In this document: in pieces, positions 20,254-28,273 of the stretch
Layout of the letters: every line of letters begins with the position of its first letter
Numbering within the stretch: the first letter of the stretch is position 1
NCBI GenBank assembly: GCA_951812325.1
Contig: OX638294.1
Location: forward strand, 3,324,859-3,388,858
Reading direction: 5' to 3'
Origin: an uncultured Thermoanaerobaculia bacterium
Lineage (GTDB): Bacteria; Acidobacteriota; Thermoanaerobaculia; Multivoradales; Multivoraceae
DNA length: 64,000 nt
The notes under the pieces: model-generated
Databases searched by the model: none
What the model was told of the DNA's origin: nothing
The model's input: the letters and a program-made list of their open reading frames with translations, nothing else
Position numbers and translations under genes: made by a program

Positions 20254-20571
20254 CTATGTCCCGTCGGGCGTTGCCCGGCGGGAAGGGCGGCTGCGGGTCC
20301 TGCGCGTGGGGTCGATTCCCAGGGAGCGGAGAAAGGCCAGGTCGCGTCCGTTGATGCGAAACGTCGGCGGCGGCAGGACGCGGCCGGCCGAGGAGTTCTT
20401 GTCGGCCCCGCTGTCGTCGTCACGGCTCTTCCTGCAGTCGAGGAAGAGGTTGAGCGTGTAGCCTTCGCGCCGGATCGACTCGAGCCGATCGTGGACCTCG
20501 GGCGACTCGGCCATCGCCTCGCAGAGAGACCGGGTGAGTTCTTCGAGCAGTTGCTTGAGCCGGGGTTCCAT
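20254..20571 (-). CDS. Small protein of unknown function
   Basis: 105 residues that I cannot assign to a family. It starts MEPRLKQLLEELTRSLCEAM with a helical, Leu-rich N-terminal half, continues GYTLNLFLDC and has a conserved-looking FRINGRDLAFLRSLGID before a basic tail. The amphipathic pattern and third-position GC argue for a real gene. Its ATG overlaps the ATG of the divergent AmgK-like gene in the palindrome CATG, so both start within two bases of each other. It converges on pgeF. Confidence 0.55.
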   Translation of the reverse strand: MEPRLKQLLEELTRSLCEAMAESPEVHDRLESIRREGYTLNLFLDCRKSRDDDSGADKNSSAGRVLPPPTFRINGRDLAFLRSLGIDPTRRTRSRPSRRATPDGT

Positions 20572-21631
20572 GAGCCGACGAGCATTATCCCAGACCGCGG
20601 CCCGTAGCGACAGTCCGCGTTCGCCGCAGGCCGGCGCGCACCCCTGGCGGGCGGTGCTCGATGCGCTTGCCGGGGAGGGTTGGACGCCGGTCTCGTTCGA
20701 GCCCCTGGCCGGCGACGTCTCGGCCCGCCGATACGGCCGGCTTCGTCTTGCCTCCGGCGAGCAGCGGATCGTGTGTTCATACCCCGACGAGATGAAGGAC
20801 GCGGCGGTGCGGTTCCTGGGCGCCTCCGAACTGCTGGCTTCGGTGGGCGTACCGACCCCGCGGGTGGACCAGTACTCCCTCGAACATCCGGTCTGGGTTC
20901 TCCTGGAGGATCTGGGGCCGCGAACCCTGTTCGAGAGGTGGAAGGAAGGCGGACGCGGCGCCGGCGTGAACCTGGACCGGCGACTGGCGGAAGCCCGGGA
21001 GCTGATCGCACGGATGCAACGCCTGCCGACGGACAGGGTTCGGGCCCTGGGCTGCCCGCCGCTCGATGGCGACCTGTTGATGTCTGAACTGGACCAGACC
21101 TGGGAGCGGTTCCTGGAACCGCGGGGTCTGGTTGCGGATCCGGGCCTGGCCGAGCAGCTCCGAGCCGCATGCGCTGCGGTGTGCGAACGGCTGGAGTCGG
21201 CAGCGCCTGTGCCGTGTCACCGCGACTTCATGGTCCGGAACCTGATGCTGCGCAGGCCGCCCGCGGCGCGGCCGGGAGAGTTCGACGAACTGGTCGTCAT
21301 CGACCACCAGGATCTTCGCCTGGGGCCGCCGTGTTACGACCTCGCTTCGCTGCTCAATGACACGTTGACCCTCCCGGTCCGGGAGAGGCGGGAGCAGCTC
21401 TCCGCCGCCCGCCTCGACGCCGGCCGCATGCTTCAGTATCACGCGGCGACGGCCCAGCGCACACTCAAGATCGCAGGGACCTTCGCGTACTTCGCCGCGG
21501 TCGGCAGCGACCGCTATCTGCCGTTGATCCCCCCGGCCCTGCGGAGGTTCCTGTACGCCCTGCAGGCTCTCCCGGAAGGCCGCGAACTGGCCGCCTGGCT
21601 GCGCAGGGCCTGGGAACCGGTTCTCACCTGA
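20570..21631 (+). CDS. APH-fold phosphotransferase, AmgK-like (amino-sugar kinase)
   Basis: About 353 residues. Seen: an N-lobe with GDVSARRYGRL and VWVLLEDLG, then PVPCHRDFMVRNLML (Brenner-type catalytic loop, HxDxxxxN) and VVIDHQDLRLGPPCYDLASLL (metal-binding DxD-like segment). This is the aminoglycoside phosphotransferase fold; HRDFMVRNLM and DHQD..GPPCYD resemble AmgK, the MurNAc/GlcNAc anomeric kinase of cell-wall recycling. MurU is not adjacent, so the substrate is inferred only. ATG 20570 is the start chosen; it overlaps the divergent small gene, and a later start cannot be excluded. Confidence 0.8.
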   Translation: MSRRALSQTAARSDSPRSPQAGAHPWRAVLDALAGEGWTPVSFEPLAGDVSARRYGRLRLASGEQRIVCSYPDEMKDAAVRFLGASELLASVGVPTPRVDQYSLEHPVWVLLEDLGPRTLFERWKEGGRGAGVNLDRRLAEARELIARMQRLPTDRVRALGCPPLDGDLLMSELDQTWERFLEPRGLVADPGLAEQLRAACAAVCERLESAAPVPCHRDFMVRNLMLRRPPAARPGEFDELVVIDHQDLRLGPPCYDLASLLNDTLTLPVRERREQLSAARLDAGRMLQYHAATAQRTLKIAGTFAYFAAVGSDRYLPLIPPALRRFLYALQALPEGRELAAWLRRAWEPVLT

Positions 21632-21709
21632 CGGCAGCCCGTTCAGCAGCCCGTCCTCGACCACCTGGAACCTGCTAGTATCCAGGCCCGCTTTCGAGAG
21701 GAGAACGCC

Positions 21710-21880
21710 ATGCCGTCCCTTGGCATTCAGGAACTACTCGTCATCTTCGTCATCCTCCTGGTCATCTTCGGCGGCAGCAAGCTGCCTCTGCTTGGCCGTG
21801 GCATGGGCGAGGGGATCCGCAACTTCAAGCGGGGCCTGCGCAGCGACGATGCCTCCGAGCTGGAGGAGAAACAGCCCTAG
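21710..21880 (+). CDS. tatA: Sec-independent translocase subunit TatA/E
   Basis: 56 residues. Seen: a short N-terminus (PSLGIQE), one membrane helix LLVIFVILLVIFGGSKLP with the conserved FG.xKLP hinge, then an amphipathic helix GRGMGEGIRNFKRGLR and an acidic tail. This is the full TatA architecture; TatA forms the pore for folded proteins. The SD GAGAGGAG lies about 8 bases before ATG 21710. tatB and tatC are not nearby. Its stop codon starts the inverted-arm element that follows. Confidence 0.93.
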   Translation: MPSLGIQELLVIFVILLVIFGGSKLPLLGRGMGEGIRNFKRGLRSDDASELEEKQP

Positions 21881-22111
21881 CGGCCCGTGGCAGAAGTCGC
21901 GCTGCATTCGAGCGGCGATGCATCACGTCCAACATCGTGCCATCCGTGCGCCCGATGACGGGCGCACGGACTGGTTCGCGGGTGGCGCGGAGCGCGCCAC
22001 CCGGGCAAGCTCTTCGGTCGAGTATTCACCGATATGCTCCCTCATCGCGCCTTGTTGGACGCGCGCCTCGCCGCTCTCGGTGCGACACGGACTTCTGCCA
22101 CGGGCTGCTAG
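21877..22111. repeat. Inverted-arm element enclosing a double hairpin
   Basis: The gap between the tatA stop and the convergent transglycosylase stop is one structured element. Left arm 21877-21933 and right arm 22054-22111 are imperfect inverted repeats; both begin CTAGC(G/A)GCCCGTGGCAGA reading inwards, including the TAG stops, and both end GTCCAAC. Inside are hairpin 1 (21944-21969, 11-bp stem, ATGA loop), linker ACTGGTTCGC (21970-21979) and hairpin 2 (21980-22002, 10-bp stem). The double hairpin recurs at 55329-55388. It could be MITE-like, REP-like or a structured terminator. Confidence 0.75.
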
Positions 22112-22821
22112 CCGCCGGCGAGGATGGCGAAGTCGAGGCCGCGGGGATTGACGGCCGCCCATGCGGCGCGGTGGTGCTGGACGTACAGGCGGAGCACGCT
22201 CTCCGTGAACTTCCGGGTTTCGCGGAAAGGCGGCATGCCCTTGAAGCGATCGACCTTGCCGGGCCCGGCGTTGTAGGCCGCGAGCGCGAGCACCAGATCG
22301 CCGTCGAAACGGTGCAGGAGGTACTCGAGATAGCTGACGCCCGCGGCCAGGTTCTGGCCGGGGTCGTACCCGTTGCGCAAGCCCAGATGCTCGGCCGTAT
22401 CGGGCATCATCTGCATCAGGCCGACGGCGCCCCGGGGCGAGACGGCGAGGGTGTCGAAGGACGACTCGGTCTGGACGATGGCGGCTACCAGCAGCGGATC
22501 GACCTCGTGGCGCCTGGCGACGAGGAGTATCTCCGTGCCGAACGGAAGCCTCTTCATCCTGCTCTCGACCGCGCTTTCGTCGGCGGCGCCGATGAAGAGC
22601 TCGAAGCTCTCGCGCCGCGACCGGATTCCGGCGTAGAGGGGACCGTCTGCCGGAAGAGCCTGGTCCGCGTCGCCAGCCGGGTCGAGCCAGGCCTGAATCT
22701 GCTCGAACAGCGCGATGTCCTCGAGATGCGGCGGCGCGGGGAGGGGCTCGGGCCGCCGCCCGGGCGCCGTTTCCTGCACGGAGACGGCCAGGATGGCCGT
22801 CGTGGTCAGGACGCCTGCCAT
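22108..22821 (-). CDS. Lytic transglycosylase (SLT domain)
   Basis: About 237 residues from ATG 22821. It cleaves peptidoglycan in the periplasm. Seen in the C-terminal half: VDPLLVAAIVQTESSFDTLAVSP with the catalytic Glu, GAVGLMQMMPDTAEHLG, YDPGQNLAAGVSYLEYLL and LALAAYNAGPGKVDRF, the full Slt signature. Start choice is uncertain: ATG 22821 begins a hydrophobic stretch (AGVLTTTAILAVSV), while ATGs at 22950 and 23025 would add a basic low-complexity extension without an SD. Its TAG lies in the right arm of the inverted-arm element. Confidence 0.88.
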   Translation of the reverse strand: MAGVLTTTAILAVSVQETAPGRRPEPLPAPPHLEDIALFEQIQAWLDPAGDADQALPADGPLYAGIRSRRESFELFIGAADESAVESRMKRLPFGTEILLVARRHEVDPLLVAAIVQTESSFDTLAVSPRGAVGLMQMMPDTAEHLGLRNGYDPGQNLAAGVSYLEYLLHRFDGDLVLALAAYNAGPGKVDRFKGMPPFRETRKFTESVLRLYVQHHRAAWAAVNPRGLDFAILAGG

Positions 22822-23306
22822 CGCCTTGATCCGGGTTCTCGCGGTTCTGCCGGTTCTCGCCGTCTTCCCGGCTTTCCCGGCTTTCCCGGTTTCCCCGGCT
22901 GCCGTGGCCGGTCCCGGGCACGTCGGCGCTTCGCTCTTCGCCTCCCACATCGGCTCAGGGCATCTCGTCGGCCTGGCCGCGGCGGTCGTCGGCGGGGGCC
23001 AGGTTCTGGCGTTCAGGAGGTTCATGAGGAGCTTGAGGCCTGTTCCTGGTTCTTGAAGGAGTGGATGCTGGAGACGGGAGGGTCACTGCTGCGGCGGGGA
23101 GGGGGGCGCCTCGTCAGGACGGCGTCTCCTCCGGAACGCGCTGCGAACCCAGGTGAAAGGCTGCGGGAATCGAAGAAGGCGAACGTACCCGACCGGCGGC
23201 GACGTGCTGGATCGGGGGCCGCGGCAGTCGCCGGCAGGGAACCACCGGTTGCCCGTGGTTGCAAGCGGGCTGCCAACCCGGACTGACTTCCCGTCACGTC
23301 CGACTG
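22822..23306. other. Non-coding stretch with a low-complexity tract
   Basis: Between the transglycosylase start and the Fis-like gene. At about 22830-22900 the + strand repeats variants of GGTTCTCGCCG and GGCTTTCCC; in the transglycosylase frame this encodes GKAGKAGKTARTGRTART, possibly an N-terminal extension. The rest (about 23030-23306) shows short open frames but no recognisable protein. Confidence 0.5.
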
Positions 23307-23630
23307 TCAGGCGGGACGCTGGCCTGGTTGATGTCGCCTGCTCGAAGTTCGGTAGTCGGCGGACTGGATACGAAGTGCCTGGACCTTGCTGCGCAGAGTG
23401 TTCCGGTGAATGCCGAGACCTGCTGCCGATCGTGTGATGTTGCCGCGATTGCGCTGCAGGGCCGCGACGATGAACTGACGCTCAAAGCTCTCGCGTGCCT
23501 GGGCCAAGGTGACACCCTGGCCGACTAGATGTCTGACGAGATGCTCAAGCTGGTCGCCAAGGTCATTCGCCGTCCCTTTGGGAACGCGGTCGTCTGCGCT
23601 GATCTGCTTCAAGGCGAGTCGCGTGGCCAA
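23307..23630 (-). CDS. Fis-family (HTH_8) DNA-binding protein
   Basis: 107 residues. The C-terminal half carries ARESFERQFIVAALQRNRGN followed by ITRSAAGLGIHRNTLRSKV, the Fis/NtrC-type helix-turn-helix where NTLRSK is the recognition helix. The N-terminal 45 residues are charged and have no receiver or AAA domain, so this is a stand-alone Fis-like protein, not a truncated NtrC. A role as nucleoid or sigma-54-related regulator is possible. It lies alone between a transglycosylase and a secreted protein. Confidence 0.85.
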   Translation of the reverse strand: MATRLALKQISADDRVPKGTANDLGDQLEHLVRHLVGQGVTLAQARESFERQFIVAALQRNRGNITRSAAGLGIHRNTLRSKVQALRIQSADYRTSSRRHQPGQRPA

Positions 23631-23772
23631 ACGGTGACCATAGCACAGGAGAGGGGCTCGGGGCGGGTTTGGCGTCGTTGCAGTCGCTAATCGTGCGGGT
23701 GCGCTTGTCCGTATGCACTGCTTGCCCCGAGGAACGAGACAGCAAGAACGAAAGCACCGAGTCCGCGGTGCT

Positions 23773-24801
23773 TCATGATTCAGGACCTTGTTCGTCGTTC
23801 GCGATCTCTCCCGGCGGGGGAGAACAGAAGGTTCTCAATGTCCAGCCATTGGGGCTGGGAAAGACTCCGGAAACGAAACAACCAGAACGGACGGCTTCGG
23901 CGGCTCCGCTTTTGAGGCCTCTCCACAACCTCGTGAACTCTTCATGGTCCATCATGTCTGCCAAGTCCACGAGACCGTCCCGCCAGACATCCCCGGCCCG
24001 CGCTCTCGCCGCCTCCAATGTCTCGGGAAAGTCCGGTGCGAACGACACCGGGTAGAAATCCGACTGTCCGTAAGTCCTCAGACGGCCATTGTCTTCAACC
24101 TGGACTACCCGGCTCATGCTCATCACGGTCACCGCGAATCCGTCCTTGTCAGCGGGCAGATCCGCCGCGATCAGCAGGCGGTCTCCGACCTCCGGGTAGT
24201 ACTCCTGACGAGTGGCGTCAGGAGCGCAGAAGACCCGTCCTCCGGCAACGAATCGGGCGTAGGGAAGGATGGCGTACTTCACGAAGTACGGGTACTTGCG
24301 CGACGGGTAGAGGTGCTCGGTGTCTTCCAGGAGGATGAGCGTGTTCGGCCGGCCTTCCTGGTCGAATCCCGGAACAGAGCCCGTCACCGTCCCCAGAACG
24401 ACGGCATCCGATGCCGCCGTCCAGCCCCGGAAGTCTCCGGGGGGAAACACGGTGCGGCGTGGGAGGCGGAATCGCTCGCGGATGGAAGCAGCCTCTTCAA
24501 GGCTGATCTCGCAACCCAGTTCCGTTGGAGGCGCGTCTTCAGATGCCGGCTTCATCGTTGCCGGCGGTGGCCGCTTCATCCGGGCGGCCAACCTGCTCGC
24601 CAAGGTACTGCCGAGGCGCTCTTCGCCGTGAACGGCGCCGTCGGGCTCGAGAGCGTAGGAGGCAGCGACCCAGTACGGCCCATCCGAATCGCGTTCGGGA
24701 TGGGCGTACAGAAGCTTGGGCGGCCTTTCGTCTCCCTGGACGGCCAAGGGCGAGAAGGCAGCGAACAGCGCCAGCAACAACACGAGGGACGGCAACTTCA
24801 T
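23773..24801 (-). CDS. Secreted protein of unknown function
   Basis: 342 residues from ATG 24801, chosen because GGAGG lies 5-9 bases upstream and a clear signal peptide follows (KLPSLVLLLALFAAFSPLAVQG). The mature part has a beta-rich domain around residues 110-240 with DAVVLGTVTGSVPGF, FVAGGRVFCAPDATR and YPEVGDRLLIAADLP, and a second segment FPETLEAARARAGDVWRDGL. I do not recognise a family. The two Cys in the C-terminal third (SGCFVSGVF, RTFCSPP) could pair in the periplasm. Confidence 0.7.
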   Translation of the reverse strand: MKLPSLVLLLALFAAFSPLAVQGDERPPKLLYAHPERDSDGPYWVAASYALEPDGAVHGEERLGSTLASRLAARMKRPPPATMKPASEDAPPTELGCEISLEEAASIRERFRLPRRTVFPPGDFRGWTAASDAVVLGTVTGSVPGFDQEGRPNTLILLEDTEHLYPSRKYPYFVKYAILPYARFVAGGRVFCAPDATRQEYYPEVGDRLLIAADLPADKDGFAVTVMSMSRVVQVEDNGRLRTYGQSDFYPVSFAPDFPETLEAARARAGDVWRDGLVDLADMMDHEEFTRLWRGLKSGAAEAVRSGCFVSGVFPSPNGWTLRTFCSPPPGEIANDEQGPES

Positions 24802-25025
24802 GTGGCCTCCTTCCCGCAATCTCATCATCTTCTCGGAAGCGGCTCTTACAACCCTACTCACGGCCTCCGGGCGGGTCAAACCCGAGCGCTGTCCAGCGAG
24901 AAGTGAGCGCGAACGGGTGGGATCGGGGATCATCGGAGGATGATCTTGACTCTCCGGCTCCAAACCCTTGTCTTGCGGATCCGTCGCCTCTCAGCACTTG
25001 GGCTGTTCCGCCGCGTTCCGCCGCG

Positions 25026-25862
25026 TCAGCCTTCGTCCTGCAGCCGGGACAGCGACTCGGTTGCCAGGCGGGCGGCCTCGGAGTCCGGGAAGCGTTGCTC
25101 GACTTCCTGAAATCGGCGCCTGGCGCCCTCCTTGTCGCCGAGCCGCTCCAGAATGCGCCCGGCCTTGAGCAGGGCGTCCGGGACCTTGTTGCCGAGCGGG
25201 TACTCGTGGAGCACTGCCTGGAGTGCCGCCATGGCGCCCCGGTCGTCGCCGCGGGCAGACCGGGACTCGCCGATCCAGTAGAGGGCGTTGTCCGATAGCT
25301 CGTTGTCCGGAAAGGCGTCGAGGAAGCGCTGGAAGCCGAGCTCGGCTTCCACGTAGTCCCGGTTCAGGAACTGCTCGCGGGCGCGGTCGTAGAGTGCCTG
25401 GTCCGTCTCCCCGACGGTGGCTGGTGCACCGGTTCGGCCCGGGTTCTCGCCGGCCTCCGGTTCGGTCCCGGCGTTCGCCCGGTCCGGCGCCGAGGTCGCG
25501 TCCGGGTCGTCGAGTTCCGTCACCTCGAGTACCTGCACGCGGGCCGGCGGCGGCGGTTCGAAGGGGACGGGCGGCGGCGGCGCGGTTGCCAGGGCCCTGA
25601 CCTCCTCGAGAGTCGTCTCGATTTCGGCGAGGCGCTGACGAAGCAGGGAGTTCTCCGATTCGCCCTCGGCCAGCAGGCCTTCGAGCTGCCGGACCCGCTC
25701 CTCGAGCTCCTCGAGGTCGGCCCGGACGCCCTCGTTGGGGGTCGTCAGGCGGTTCACGAACTCGCGTGGGGAGTTGGTGGAGGCACAGGCGAGGCAGCAG
25801 CCGGCCAGTGCGAGCGCGGCCGTCAGGCGAGCGCGTGCAGGCCGACGCCCGGGCGGGTCCAC
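25026..25862 (-). CDS. cpoB: CpoB/YbgF-like lipoprotein with TPR domain
   Basis: About 278 residues from GTG 25862, giving a short basic n-region and the lipobox-like LALAGCCLAC. ATG 25940, with GGAG 5 bases upstream and a 17-base overlap with bamD, is an alternative. After the lipid Cys comes a coiled coil (RADLEELEERVRQLEGLLAE to ETTLEEV), a Pro-rich linker and a C-terminal TPR block with ALYDRAREQFLNRDYVEAEL, GFQRFLDAFP and DALLKAGRILERLGDKEGA, the YbgF/CpoB layout. CpoB links the Tol system to septal peptidoglycan synthesis. Location downstream of bamD fits an envelope operon. Confidence 0.85.
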   Translation of the reverse strand: MDPPGRRPARARLTAALALAGCCLACASTNSPREFVNRLTTPNEGVRADLEELEERVRQLEGLLAEGESENSLLRQRLAEIETTLEEVRALATAPPPPVPFEPPPPARVQVLEVTELDDPDATSAPDRANAGTEPEAGENPGRTGAPATVGETDQALYDRAREQFLNRDYVEAELGFQRFLDAFPDNELSDNALYWIGESRSARGDDRGAMAALQAVLHEYPLGNKVPDALLKAGRILERLGDKEGARRRFQEVEQRFPDSEAARLATESLSRLQDEG

Positions 25863-25923
25863 GAGGCGTTCCGGCGCCTGGTGCTGAACGTGGCGCGGGC
25901 GGCTGTGGCGCGGGCGGCGGAAG

Positions 25924-26808
25924 TCAATTCTCGGGAACATCTTCGCTCCGGGGCGCATCTTCACCGTCGCCGGACGGCCGGGGCGGCGCCGGCTGGAGGT
26001 TGCTTCTCAGCTGCCGGATCTTCTCCGGCGAAGGCACCTTCTCGATCCAGGGACTGCCGGCGTGTTCGCTCCACAACTGCTGGCAGGCGTCACGCAGATA
26101 GTCGACCGCTTCCAGCCCCGCGTCGGTACGTGCCCGCTTGAGTACCTGGACGTAGGTGAGGCACATGTACGCCCGGATCTTGTCCTTGTGCGGGTAGGTC
26201 GGGTACTGCTCGAGCATCGCCCTGAAGCGGTCGCCTGCAGCGTGGGGATTGCGATTGCGGGAGCGGTAATAGTAGCTGCCGACGACGAACTCGTGTTCCG
26301 CCAGCTGACTCCGGACCTCGACGATCTGCTCGGCGGCCTGGCCTCCGTACTGGCTGGTCGGGTAGAGCCGCCGGACGTTCTCGAACTCGGCCAGCGCCTG
26401 TCGGGCCGTCTGTTGATCGCGGTCCGGTTTCTCGATCCGCTGGGCGAGCGCGGAGGCCAGACGGAACTGGGCGTAGGCCGCGCGGTCGGAGGTCGGGAAC
26501 CGGTTCAGGAAGTCGCGGTAGCGCTGCTCCGCTTCCACGTATGACTGGTAGCCGCCGCGCACGAACAGCGCGTCCGCGGCCAGCAGCAGACCCTCGCGGC
26601 CGGTTTCGGAGTTCGGCTCGACTTCGAAGGCGTGGACCAGGTGCTGGAGAGCCTGCTTGAACTTCTCGTCGTCCAGGAGCTGCTTGCCGATTTCAAGCGC
26701 CTCGGAGGATGACAGCCGGAGGATCGGATCCTCCTTGACGCCTCCGCAGGCGATCGCGAACGTGAGCGCCGCCGCGCCGAGCAGCGTCCTTCCGGCCAGC
26801 CGCGTCAT
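25924..26808 (-). CDS. bamD: Outer-membrane assembly lipoprotein BamD-like
   Basis: 294 residues. Starts MTRLAGRTLLGAAALTFAIAC with a lipobox (TFAIAC), then five TPR-like helix pairs including ALQHLVHAFEVEPNSE, AEQRYRDFLNRFPTSDRA, ALAEFENVRRLYPTSQYGGQA and AGDRFRAMLEQYPTYPHKDK. This matches BamD/ComL, which with BamA folds outer-membrane proteins. ATG 26808 overlaps the rpe stop as ATGA. The last about 30 residues are acidic and proline-rich. Confidence 0.87.
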   Translation of the reverse strand: MTRLAGRTLLGAAALTFAIACGGVKEDPILRLSSSEALEIGKQLLDDEKFKQALQHLVHAFEVEPNSETGREGLLLAADALFVRGGYQSYVEAEQRYRDFLNRFPTSDRAAYAQFRLASALAQRIEKPDRDQQTARQALAEFENVRRLYPTSQYGGQAAEQIVEVRSQLAEHEFVVGSYYYRSRNRNPHAAGDRFRAMLEQYPTYPHKDKIRAYMCLTYVQVLKRARTDAGLEAVDYLRDACQQLWSEHAGSPWIEKVPSPEKIRQLRSNLQPAPPRPSGDGEDAPRSEDVPEN

Positions 26809-27458
26809 TCGTTCGCCTGCCGGCGGAGAGCCGCCAGAGCCTCGGCCGGACTCTCGGCCGCGAAGACGCCGGAGCCCACGACCGCGACGTCCACGCCTGC
26901 GGCCGCCACCTCGTCGAGGTTCCCCGGCTTGATGCCGCCGTCCATCTCGATGCTGGTGAAGAGTCCACGCGCTTCGGCCGCGGCGCGGAGCTGCCGCGCC
27001 TTGTCCAGGACGTGAGGTTGAAACGCCTGGCCTGCGAAACCCGGCTGTACGGACATGAGGACCACGTGGTCCAGGTGCTCCAGGTAGGGCAGGAGCTGGT
27101 CCAGCCCGGTGCCCGGGTTGATCGCCGCGCCGGCGCCGACGCCCCGACCGCGAATCCGTGCCGCCAGCCGGGCCGGCGCCCTCGTCGCCTCGTGGTGGAA
27201 CGACACCCGGATCGGTTCCGTGTCGAGGTATCTGTCGAGCAGGACTTCCGGATTCGAGACCATCAGGTGGATGTCGAACCCCACCCGGCTGCGTTTCGCC
27301 AGATCGGCGATCACCGGCGGACCGAAGGTGAGGTTGGGCACGAAGTGGCCGTCCATCACGTCGACATGGATCAACCGGGCGCCGCCGTCCTCGCACTGCT
27401 TGACTGCCGAGGCCAGGTCGGCCAGGTCGGCCGCCAGGATCGAAGGCGCGATCTTCAT
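26805..27458 (-). CDS. rpe: Ribulose-phosphate 3-epimerase
   Basis: 217 residues, TIM barrel. Seen: IAPSILAADLADL at the N-terminus, LIHVDVMDGHFVPNLTFGPP with metal-binding His and Asp, DIHLMVSNPE, VLMSVQPGFAGQAFQP and SIEMDGGIKPGNLDEVAAAG with the second catalytic Asp. It interconverts ribulose-5-phosphate and xylulose-5-phosphate. It sits inside an envelope operon between a PASTA protein and bamD, an unusual but stable-looking arrangement given the ATGA overlap with bamD. Confidence 0.96.
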   Translation of the reverse strand: MKIAPSILAADLADLASAVKQCEDGGARLIHVDVMDGHFVPNLTFGPPVIADLAKRSRVGFDIHLMVSNPEVLLDRYLDTEPIRVSFHHEATRAPARLAARIRGRGVGAGAAINPGTGLDQLLPYLEHLDHVVLMSVQPGFAGQAFQPHVLDKARQLRAAAEARGLFTSIEMDGGIKPGNLDEVAAAGVDVAVVGSGVFAAESPAEALAALRRQANE

Positions 27459-27490
27459 CGTTCAGGTTCTCGGTGGCGAAACGGACGGGT

Positions 27491-28273
27491 TCAACGGCTT
27501 TGCCGCGCGGCGACGACCAGGGCGATCGAATCGCCTTGCCGCAGGGGATGGCCCGGAAGTGGATACTGACGCAGGATGATCCCGGCTTCGACGCCTTCGT
27601 AGGGTTCGTACTTTACCCTTCCGAGGCGGAATCCGCGCGTCTCGAAGTAAGTGCGCACAGGCGCTTCGGGCAGGTCGATCAGATCGGGCATCACGAAGGA
27701 CGCGCCCGGGTTGGCGAGGTTGACCATGACGTCGATCCGGGAAGAGGGTTCGACCCGGCTGTGCGGAGGTGGACTCTGACGGATCACGGTCCCGGGTACG
27801 CCGAACTCGGCGTACACGCTCCGGCTTCTGCCCAACTGCAGACCGGAGGCCGCGAGACGGACCTGAACCGTCTGGAGGACCTGGCCGGTCAGATCCGGCG
27901 TCTCGACGAGTTGACGCCCCCGCGAAACGTGAACGACGACGCCGCTGTCCTGTTTGACGGCGCTGCCGGCCGGCGGATCGTGCCGGAGCACATGGCCGGC
28001 GGGGATGGCTTCGTCGTGACGGTCCTCTTCGACCCGCCGAACCGTCAGACCGGCGGCGGCCAGGGTCGTCCCGGCCTCGCTCACGGCCAGCCCGACCAGG
28101 TCGGGTACCGCGATCACGCCGCTGCGGACGAAGTTGGACAGGGCGAGATAGGACGAAGCGCCGAGCAGCGCCGTGAGCAGTCCGGCGTACAGGCCGCCCG
28201 CGACCAGGCGCTTCAGCCAGCGCCTGCGCAGCGTGTCGGCGAGCCAGCGCGCGAGAGCTTCGGGCCGTCGCAC
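27491..28273 (-). CDS. Membrane-anchored PASTA-repeat protein
   Basis: 260 residues. A basic cytoplasmic N-terminus (RRRWLKRLVAGG) precedes one membrane helix (LYAGLLTALLGASSYLAL), then three PASTA domains: VPDLVGLAVSEAGTTLAAAG, TPDLTGQVLQTVQVRLAASG and MPDLIDLPEAPVRTYFETRG, each followed by a VxxHxPxxG-like segment. PASTA domains bind muropeptides or beta-lactam-like ligands. There is no kinase domain, and the length is complete, so this is a free PASTA protein. It follows rseP with no gap (stop of rseP at 28274, start at 28273). Confidence 0.9.
   Translation of the reverse strand: MRRPEALARWLADTLRRRWLKRLVAGGLYAGLLTALLGASSYLALSNFVRSGVIAVPDLVGLAVSEAGTTLAAAGLTVRRVEEDRHDEAIPAGHVLRHDPPAGSAVKQDSGVVVHVSRGRQLVETPDLTGQVLQTVQVRLAASGLQLGRSRSVYAEFGVPGTVIRQSPPPHSRVEPSSRIDVMVNLANPGASFVMPDLIDLPEAPVRTYFETRGFRLGRVKYEPYEGVEAGIILRQYPLPGHPLRQGDSIALVVAARQSR

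Noticed and set aside
22822-23025. Collagen-like GKAGKAG N-terminal domain of the transglycosylase
   Set aside because: Low-complexity DNA with codons unlike the rest of the gene and no SD at the upstream ATGs; treated as non-coding, though an extended start remains possible.
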